From Gryganskiella cystojenkinii (Eukaryota > Mortierellomycota > Mortierellomycetes > Mortierellales > Mortierellaceae): DNA of 25,920 nucleotides. This document shows, piece after piece, positions 17,854 to 25,920 of this stretch (the stretch's first letter is position 1; every line of letters starts with the position of its first letter). The translations under genes were made by a program, and so were the position numbers. Under the pieces are notes generated by a model, which was not told the origin of the DNA, did not search any database, and saw only the letters and a program-made list of their open reading frames with translations. The stretch lies in NCBI GenBank assembly GCA_015852425.1, contig JAAAIG010000564.1, positions 1 through 25,920 of the forward strand, read 5' to 3'.

Positions 17854-18269
17854 AGATTAGGATATGTGGTCTGTAATTATTTGTGAAAGGATAAAGAAAA
17901 GGAAAAAAAAAAAAAAAAGGGTGAAAGATACTTAAGTAACTGTCCTTGGCGCAGTAAAATCTCTTGTCGCTATTGTGAGCAGGAAGATGAATATAACCAA
18001 AAAGAAACGGACTTGCTTTCCGACCCTCAAGAGTCTTCTTGTAATTTTCCTGAGTATATTTTTAACGACAGATATCAAAACCAGAGACAGAAACGAAAAA
18101 GAAAGATGGTTTGTATTGTACAGGTTTTGTTGGTTTTTGTTCTATGGGTTATGATGAAAAAATGAGAGAAAAAAACTAGATGCAAAATGAAAAAAGACGG
18201 GAGGAAAAAATAAATAATACCATGGTCGAAAACTATTGAGAAAAAAGGTCCGCGTTGGTTTACTTTTCT
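17854..18269. other. Intergenic region between two minus-strand genes
   Basis: 416 bp without a gene. It should hold the promoter of the gene at 16480-17853 and the 3' flank of the PPR gene. An A-rich tract (about 17901-17918, two purines then 16 A) and several shorter A runs near 18170-18245 are the only visible structure. Confidence 0.5.
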
Positions 18270-21154
18270 TTACGAATCTTGACCACGCTTTGACACGTTC
18301 CTGTTCAGTTCTTTGAGTCGACGACTGCCAACATAAAAGCCCTTCTCCTGGGGGTGTTCACCCTTCCACTTGACCGAGGTCTTTCTCAAACTCTTTTGGT
18401 ATCTGGCCTTTCTCTTCTCCTCCAAGTTGTGGCGGTCATGGGCCTCTTCGCCATCCTCTCCTTGATTCGATTTCGAAGAGGGGAAGAGAGAATGCACTTT
18501 GCCCTGACAAAGTCGGAGTAACAACTTGCGAGCGCCTTCATCTTCTTGTTCCCAGGTCTTTGTATAAACTACGGGGAAATCCTTGAGTTTTGGGTAAATG
18601 GGCAACACTGCTTCTTCCTCCATCGGTTTCAAGAATGAAAGGCTCTTTCCTGTTGCCGTCATTGTTGAGGATGAAGAAGAGTCGGAAGAGTCGGTGGCGG
18701 CGGCGATTTGAGAGCGCAGGCGGGTATTCTTGGGCGTGGCGGCGATAGACAGTTCCTCTAGAAGCGCGATCGACTCATCTAGGTGGTTGGTTCTATAATA
18801 CGTGTCAAGGTCAAAGAGATCGTTACTATCTATGGCCGCAATCGCGTAACTTGTAATGAATGGCAACATGGCGGACTGTTCTTACCTTGCGAGCAGATTA
18901 ATCATTCTCTTGTAACAATCGTAATCCGCGAGTCTTGTCCGCTTCTCTGTCAGCTTGCCAGTACTCGTGCGCCAATCTCTCCAATCCCGGAAAACTTCAG
19001 CACCAAGATCTACATCCTTCCAATAATAACATCCCTCCAACAGGGTCGCGTAGGTCCAGCTATCTCTCCTGCGATCGAAATGATCATAATAGCCGCGGTA
19101 AATTTCCATTGCTTTGGTCTTGTCCTGATGGCGAACATACATGGCGAGGTACCCATTCAAGAGACGGGTTCGGATCGGGGATTGCCAAGAGAGTCGAGGA
19201 AATGGAATGTCGATCGCTTGCTTGTCTGATTTCACCATGGTCGATAAGCCCTCCGCATCCTTCTCCTCTCTGTTCTCTAATGCCGACACTGTTGACAAGT
19301 CCGTCGACGAATCGACTTTGAGGAACTCTTCTGTAGATCGGTTCACAAACCAGTTAAAGACCATCTCGCCTTCAGCCAGGGCCTCAGCCTCTGTCCTCGG
19401 CGGTCGTTGTGGCAACATGAAATAAGGTGGTTTCACTGTAAGTTCCTTCTCCGAGTTGGATGCTGGTACTGCGGTTGTATCGACCGTGGAGGTCTCGATC
19501 CCCTTGGACTTGAGCTTGAACTGTTTGACATGATACGCCGTATCCTTCCACTCGGTAATACACCAGAAAAAGTTGGTCACCGTGACACCATCCAGTTTGA
19601 GAACGCCCTCGCTGTCAAGTTGGACAACCTTTTGAAAAATTCTCCGGGCTGTCAATAGGTCTCTCCGCTTTGCGCAAGCGAACAAGAGTGTGTTGTAGGT
19701 CAGGGTATCGGGTTCGAATCCATAGGTCTGTTGCATCTCGTTCAAGAGTGCGAATGCGGTCGTAAAGTACTCGGGTCGCATGGCGCACGCATGGATCAAC
19801 GAGTTGAAGGTCGCGTCGGTCGGCTGCAAGTTGCGGGTTGGGTAGGTTCGGAAGATGTCGAGGGCTTTTTCGACTTGATCGGTTTTCGCACAGGCGTGAA
19901 TCATCAGCGAATAGGTCGATTCAACAGGAGTAGCACCAGAGTGTTGCATCTGGTTAAACACTTTCCATCCGAGATCGTGTTCTCCTGCGCGCAAGCATCC
20001 TCTGACCAAGTTGGTGAAGGTCTCAGTGTCGGGGTTGTGGTGTTTTTTCAAAGCCTCAAAGGTCTGGAATGCGCCGGTGATATCCCGCCTCCGGATATGA
20101 ATCTTCATCAATGAGTTGTACGAGGACATGGAAGGAACAAGTCCAGCTATATGAAATGTAGAGATAAAAAATTAGTTTACAAGATCGGATAAACATGGCG
20201 ACCCGTTATCGTTTCCTTCCACAACAAAGACGCATAACTCACTCTTGAGCATCATATCGATAGTCTTCTGAGCTTTCGTCAGATCGCCAGCGTTGGCATA
20301 GGCCTCCATTAGGTGACCGAACGAATCCAAGTCTGGCTGGACCCCGACTTCCTCCATCAGCTGCAACACCTGTTCTGCGTTCTTGGCGTTTCCTTCGAGA
20401 GCATTCACATATATGAGCTGGTTCCACTTGTCCACGCCCAGGGACTTTATCCTTTCCAAAGTAGCTACATTCGAATCCTGTTCTTCTGGAGTCGAGACAA
20501 TTGATCCTCGGTCCTCATCCCTGTTGCCTTCGGTCTCCTCCGACGATGTTGAGGATGTACCAACGGCTGCTGAAAGTTCCTCGGTACTTGGCAGGCCATC
20601 CTGCAGCCTTTTCAAGGTCTCGCCTTTGTTGCCTCGGGTATCCAAGAATGTAAGCTTCAAGTCCCGGAGAAAGGTCTCGGGCAAATACGATTGAGCGATG
20701 GGGTTTCCGTTGAGTTTTGAGGGTGATGGTGCTGTGGGTGGTATCGGTGACGACAGTTGCTTGTAGACAGCCTGTGCAGCCTCGGATCTCTTGTTGGCTT
20801 CACGAATTGAGTCTTCATACGCTTTTTTGGCTGCGAGCTTCCGTTCCTGTTCCTCGATCACTCGCTCCAATTGTTTGATCTCCTTCTCGAGTTCAGAGGT
20901 CTCGATCTGCGTCCTGGTTGGCGTCCTATTATGCCGAAGTTACCTTCCGTTAGTTGGCAGTTCATAAACACAAACAGATCTATATAAGATGTACAAGGCG
21001 ATGTCGGGATTTGATAGACATACTTGCGAGAGTATAGCCGGATCGTGGTAGCAGTCGAGTTTGTGAGTCTCCAGGCACCTTGAGTATGGGCTACAGTGCG
21101 AGCAGAGGTAGAAAGGACAGTCCTCCGTCCGAGGAATGCCGCAAGGTGTGCCAT
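18270..21154 (-). CDS. Mitochondrial pentatricopeptide-repeat protein, four exons
   Basis: Exons in transcript order are 21154-21024, 20925-20243, 20146-18886 and 18792-18270, giving 865 residues; the introns are 98, 96 and 93 bp. The first 44 residues are basic, rich in Ala/Ser/Thr and free of acidic residues, ending in RLYSRK: a clear mitochondrial presequence. A charged probable coiled coil follows (about 50-95). PPR repeats start near 211 (KWNQLIYVNALEGNAKNAEQ) and run to about 470, including SYNSLMKIHIRRRDITGAF, TFTNLVRGCLRAGEHDLGW and TYSLMIHACAKTDQVEKAL. More PPR-like units lie at about 590-720, including YKRMINLLARTNHLDESIAL, formed across the last intron. PPR proteins bind organellar RNA and control its processing, stability or translation. 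The RNA target and the exact orthologue are not recognisable. The short C terminus is basic. Three in-frame acceptors exist for the last intron; 18793 was chosen because it yields an unbroken PPR unit. Confidence 0.9.
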
Positions 21155-21562
21155 GCAGGGGGGGTATGTAATGAGGACCGGGAACAACAGGAAAAAAGTG
21201 CAAACGAGAGACAGCTCCCGAGGATAGAATAATGTAACGGAGGTAAATGTGAACAGAGAGAAGGATGTTTGTGTTTATGAATGAACAACGACCGAAAAAG
21301 GCACACAAAGAGAAGTAGAAAAAAAAATGCCAAAAATGAAAACAACTCCTTCGACAAGGAAGGTACATGTAAACAGCAGTCACATTTCACGCTTTCTGTG
21401 AATTTGAACTATTTTTTTTGTATTCTTTGTTGTAGATGTGTTTGCAGTCTTTTTCGTGAAGCTGTTTCTCTATCCCACCATTCATTATGTCCTTTGCTGT
21501 GATCAGAGGAGGACTGACTCCCCTGACCATCACGCAAATGAGCCTACTCTGACGCTATCTCT
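21155..21562. other. Intergenic region: PPR promoter and SEC21 3' flank
   Basis: 408 bp without a supported gene between two minus-strand genes. The half next to the PPR start is pyrimidine-rich on the minus strand. The half next to SEC21 has T8 and A7 runs. Antisense and shadow frames here carry no motifs. Confidence 0.5.
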
Positions 21563-24500
21563 CTAAGCAATGGCTCCGATCATCACCAGGCTGACCTCCT
21601 CGCTTGCAGATCGGATCGCCAACTGCAACGTAACTCCAGTAGCCGAGTCGTATGTCATGCGGCAGCGAGCCAACACGCGGATGCCTCCAATAAAGATACC
21701 CGACAAGACCATCGTGTGCACATTCGATCCCTGGACAGTTCCAGAGTTCTCCAGCGCTTGCATACCCAGCAGCGCAATCAAGTCCTTGCACGCTTCTTGC
21801 AAACCGGGTGAAGTCGTCAAAGCCAAAGTCTCAACCACCTCATACTCCTGACCGAGTTCCTCCCATGCCTTGTTGAAGCTGGGGATATAAGATGGCAGCA
21901 CAAAGTCTGCAATCGCCAACGACACTTCCTCGACCTGGTAGTCGTCCTCGAATCCTTCCTCATCGGGCTCTCCAGTCTGGGGATCACAGTCCTTGACGAT
22001 AAACTTGAGCTCGTTCGTGAAAGTGCACTCGGGATACTCCTCCAAGACAGTTCTCTCGAAACCAACATAGGCAATACCGGGGACGTCGTACACCAGTTGA
22101 GGGGCAGGAATCAAGACGCGCTCCACCAACGAAACTTCATCGTTATCGGGGGTCATCAACACATTGACATCCTCCAAGACACTGTCGTTAAGCGTGTTCT
22201 TGATGTTAAACTAAAGGCAGGATCAATGACAAAGTACTCGAGTTAGTAAATGTTGTCAATATACATAGAGTTGATCGAATAACGTAATTCATGCATTCAG
22301 ACTCTACCTGGAAGACAACATGGTGAGCGAAAACATGCTTGACGCAGCTGACAACGTATTCTGTCTCGGATTCTGTAAGCTCGACGGGTCTGGCAGTCGA
22401 CTTGAACAAAGGTCCAAACGAAGCGAATTGGGAAACTTCGGCCAACTGTTGAGCATAGACAGCCTGTTGGTCCAAAGAAGGGGTAGTCGAAATAGCGGGG
22501 CGGGATCCAGCAGCGTTGGAGGCGCTTGCAGAGTGAGGAGGAGTCGAGGTGTTGGCACCGAGGCTCTGAGTGGTTGCCAAATCCTGAGTTCCACGATCCT
22601 GTTCGTCCTGTCTTGAGATCTTGGGGACAGCAGACAGATCGAAAGGAGCATCGGCGAGCTCTGGGTTGGAAACATAAGTAAGAAGCTGGCGCTCCAAGTA
22701 GGCGAGCGCATATGTTGAATCTGTGAACGAACAAGAATAAGAAAAAAATGTCACTTTAGCCATCGTAACCAAGACCAATCTCAAAAAGGATATTATCGAG
22801 AAGCGATTTCTTACCATCACGGACATAACCCTGGTCATCCCCAGACTTAATGACGTTCAAGTACATGGTGGCTCTGTCACGGACTTCATCATCGGCATCG
22901 TCCAAGCAGCGACTCAAAAGAACCTTGACGCTCTTCTTGACAGCCTCATCTTCGACATTGACACCAAACTTGGCCAAGGCACTGACAGCGGCGCCACGGA
23001 CGACGGCGTTCTCGAGAATGACTCGGTTGTAAATATAACGGATATATTTCGTGGGCTGTGGGCACTTGGGACCCTCAACTCCGAGCAAGTGCAAGATCTT
23101 GACCGAGAGCTTGGAGTATTCGCAATCCTCGATAATCTCGCACAAGTGTGAAAGGGCAGCCTCCTTGGACTCGGGAATATACTTGACGAAATTGAAGATG
23201 GCTTCGACAACAGCACGCTTAAAGTCATATCCACCATCATCACGCAAGGCGCCACTGAGGAAGCTCAGCATGACGTGATGCTTAGAGGGGAACTTGACAC
23301 ACAAGGATCCGACAGCCTCAACGACCAAAACCTTGGACTCGTCCGTGATCTCTGACATGAAGCCACTGATCTGCTTCATCAAGCGTTCGACAGAGGCCTC
23401 GTTGCCGGTCTTCAATAAGGTGGTGATCGCAAACGTCGAGATGCTCCTGTTCTGATCCGTAATCATGTTCTCCATATCAATGTTGCAAGGCGCGACAGCA
23501 GCAGGCTGGGTCATGGCCAACTTATTCAATGCGCGAATGGCGGCGAATTTGATGCTGGGCTTGCCTGAGGACAAGAAGTTTTGCAAGGTGGTAACGGCAG
23601 GGAACAAATCCCTGACAGCGGCGTCCTTGATCTCGCAAATCGCCTTGGCTGCCTCCAGATTGACCATCTCGTTCTTGTGGCGCAACCAACCCTCTAACAA
23701 ATCGTAGATAGCACGGGTTTGACTAAAAGTTGTGGAAAGCAGCAGTAGGTTAGCAATGTGTTGGAAATTCAGACTTTAAGAGATGATATTTGTTAATATC
23801 AGATGCCATCATACGAAGACCAAGTAGACATTTAAACTTACCTAGGATCCTCCTCCATGACCTTGCAGGCATAACGGACCAAGAGACACTGAGCAAAAGG
23901 CGAGCGAAGGACCGATCCGCTCATCCCGCTCCTGGCGGCATAGTTTTGAACCAACTTTGAAACAGCCATGCGATCCTTCTGACGGATAGCATACAAGAGA
24001 CCCAAGGCATGGTACTGAACAATGTTGGAGTTGGAGACGGCAGTGTAGGTGGCGGGGACATTGCCACCGAATGAGCTGACATAGGAGCTGGCAGCAGAGA
24101 CCGCCGACTGGGGCTTGGCATTGATAGCCTCCTGTGCTTCGTTAGCCCAGCGTTTGACAACTTCGCGGGCGATTCCGTAGAGGTGGTAAGAGGAGACCAA
24201 TGCCGCGGACGAGACCTTTGCGTTCTTGTCTACGATAGCAGCCTTCAAGAAACGCTCCAGACCTTGCAACATGGAAGCCTATTGACAAAAGAAAAGTGCG
24301 TCCTTTGATTTAAGGCTGATATCGAGTTATGATGTTAACCCTCAGCGGATCGCAACATCGACTTACATCCGTGATCTTGCGAAGGACGCGAATAGCGTTG
24401 GCGCGGTACATGACCTCGGAAGTGGGCTGCATATCCTTCATCAAACTACTGGTGACCATGATCACATCCTCGGCGACAGTGGAGAGCTCTTTGATGACCA

Positions 24501-25105
24501 GGTAGACCATCTGACGAAGAGCAGACTAGAATTGAAGAACATAGGAATGGATGAGAGTGTGTGGGAGAGAGAGACATGTGAGTCGAAAACAGAAAGCCGA
24601 GTCAAGTCGAGCTGTAAAAGATGGCATAATTGATTTCGTTTGATGAACACATACATCCTTGGACTGGAAGAGCTTTGTGACGCTGAAGAAGAGCTCGGTG
24701 GCTTCGGTGGTGCCAAAGGTCTCGCCGAGCGAGATGAGGTAGAGAATCTTTGTCAAGAGGGCACGGCATTTGCGGGCATTGATGGGCGACTCGTTGAAGA
24801 CGCGAGCCTCCTGAAGGACCGTGGTCTTGTCAAAGTAGTGGTGATAGCCTACCCTGCCTGTTGATTAGAAAATAAAGCTTGCTTGGTTAGATGATGTTGG
24901 TTTCTTGACAATTCGCGTCTTTTGCCTTTCCCCCCCTCCTGCTTCTTTTTGTCCGCGTTGTCCAAAAAGGATTTCTTTTTCTGTGGATTCCTGAATCTGA
25001 TTTGGTCATGTTGGCAGACGGAAAGGGAGATTGCAAGAATGAAGTCGACATTGGCAGTGGATTATTTTTACCAGAGTCCTCGTCTCTCTTGGAATAACTC
25101 ATCAT
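21563..25105 (-). CDS. SEC21: Coatomer subunit gamma (COPI), seven exons
   Basis: Exons in transcript order are 25105-25072, 24857-24655, 24525-24367, 24278-23842, 23722-22815, 22720-22308 and 22210-21563. All junctions keep phase and give 933 residues (yeast Sec21 has 935, human COPG1 874). Landmarks matching the family are [124 protein letters not shown] and [12 protein letters not shown]. These form the alpha-solenoid trunk (about 1-580). A polar linker (about 600-670) leads to the appendage domain ([37 protein letters not shown]). The subunit is part of the COPI coat, which carries cargo from Golgi to ER and binds dilysine-tagged cargo and ARF-GAP. A Ser/Ala-rich insert sits after [12 protein letters not shown]. 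Two adjacent ATGs open the gene. It is divergent from the possible gene at 25580. Confidence 0.96.
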
Positions 25106-25579
25106 GTAAATTGTTTCCGGGGGGGAATGTTAAAAGGATGAAACTGGCGATGTGCAAGGACGAGATGTGGAAGAGGAGGGGAGGGGAGTGGTGGGAGGGG
25201 GATGCAATCAGTCGTTTGTTTTGCCTTGGAGAAAGGAAAAAAGGTGATTGGGCTTGACTGACGACAAAGAAAGGGGATGAAGAACAGAAAGAGAAGAGGA
25301 TGATGCTCCAGCAAAACTGTAGCGATTATGCCCCCAGATGAGAAAAAGACAGAGGGCGACAAACGCCACGTCGCGACTGATGAGGCTACCACTTTGTAAA
25401 ATGAATTTAATTTAACCTACGCAAACCGAAACATGATGTCAATGGGAGATTCGACTATGTACGAGCTGCATTCGTCCGTGACTGTCGTGAAAGGTACTCG
25501 AGACTAGTCGAGAGGAGCTCTCCCTCTCTCTTTTGTGTCTTTCCTTCTCGCTCCACACCAACCTTCTCTCTATTCCTTA
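25106..25579. promoter_or_regulatory. SEC21 upstream region, possibly bidirectional
   Basis: 474 bp lie between the SEC21 ATG (minus) and an ATG at 25580 (plus). The left part is purine-rich on the plus strand. The right end (about 25517-25579) is a CT-rich leader like those seen before other plus-strand genes here. I see no good TATA box. Confidence 0.45.
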
Positions 25580-25843
25580 ATGTCTGGCTACACTCCCATC
25601 GACGACTCGCAATCGTGGTCTTCGCATGACGTGCTCTTTGGAGGCTCATCCGACCAGGTACTGCCTATCGAACCGAAACGCCTTTCACTTTTACCCGCGC
25701 TCGACAAAGGAGCCAAGACGACACACACTTGTGGGAAAACCAGGAGTGCAAGACTCAAATATCAACCTGGATACTGGAGCAAGCAGTCGAAGCCAGCGTG
25801 GTTATTTTTGCTGGCGATGGAACCTTTCGAGACGAGACCTTGA
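25580..25843 (+). CDS. Possible 5' end of a gene, 87-codon open frame
   Basis: An ATG after a CT-rich leader opens 87 codons ending at TGA (25841-25843). The first 26 residues (MSGYTPIDDSQSWSSHDVLF and on) are polar and end at a possible splice donor CAG|GTACTG (25658), so the true exon 1 may be only 25580-25657, with the rest of the gene beyond the right edge. No domain is recognisable. The weight rests on leader style and divergent position only. Confidence 0.3.
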   Translation: MSGYTPIDDSQSWSSHDVLFGGSSDQVLPIEPKRLSLLPALDKGAKTTHTCGKTRSARLKYQPGYWSKQSKPAWLFLLAMEPFETRP

Positions 25844-25920
25844 AAGGAGCATGGACTCGCCCATTGATGTGCATGACTCGTACAAATGCATATTTTCGAC
25901 TCCGACTCAAAAAAAAAAAA

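Noticed and set aside
19708..19722. Perfect B-box GGTTCGAATCC inside the PPR gene
   Set aside because: It encodes the PPR residues GFEP in the correct frame, and no cloverleaf can be built around it.
22297..22734. Alternative minus-strand frames of 135-145 codons over SEC21 exon 6
   Set aside because: Out-of-frame shadows; the frame used joins both flanking exons and matches gamma-COP.

Overview
The window is a stretch of eukaryotic nuclear DNA from a fungus. The evidence is intron-bearing genes with GT..AG introns, mostly 88-144 bp, typical donors (GTAAGT, GTATGT, GTGAGT) and a TACTAAC branch site in one of them. Intergenic DNA is short, leaders are CT-rich, and several genes have clear fungal counterparts (YAR1, RCH1, SEC21). 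A large F-box protein and a second F-box-like/ankyrin-like protein, together with this leader style, suggest an early-diverging fungus, most likely Mortierellomycota. That placement is inference, not proof. I see no tRNA, rRNA, CRISPR array, transposon or prophage.

Layout, left to right. (1) 1-840 is a leader/promoter region with an A19 tract, a (TAC)n microsatellite and a 14-codon upstream ORF. (2) 841-5922 (+) is a two-exon DExH RNA helicase of the DHX9/MLE type, with three dsRNA-binding-like modules and low-complexity tails. (3) 6380-9094 (+) is a 904-residue F-box protein. (4) 9171-10950 (-) is a four-exon endonuclease III (NTH1/NTG type), tail-to-tail with gene 3 and head-to-head with gene 5. 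(5) 11211-12355 (+) is a three-exon YAR1-like ankyrin protein. (6) 13505-15445 (+) is an SLC10A7/RCH1-type membrane protein. (7) 15642-16388 (+) is a two-exon gene of unknown function. (8) 16480-17853 (-) is an F-box-like/ankyrin-like protein. (9) 18270-21154 (-) is a four-exon mitochondrial PPR protein. (10) 21563-25105 (-) is coatomer gamma (SEC21), seven exons. (11) A possible gene start lies at 25580 (+), near the right edge.

The genes are mostly unrelated housekeeping functions: RNA metabolism, base excision repair, ribosome assembly, calcium homeostasis, mitochondrial RNA handling and COPI transport. I see no cluster acting as one pathway and no convincing new multi-gene system. The observations most worth following are the dense set of SUMO-consensus motifs in both tails of the NTH1 protein and its two in-frame starts, the long YAR1 intron with two adjacent hairpins, the CCC-TAA junction upstream of the helicase, the in-frame alternative acceptors in the PPR and NTH1 genes, and the unidentified gene 7.

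Exon boundaries were read by eye from splice motifs, reading phase and the continuity of conserved motifs. No alignment or expression data were available.
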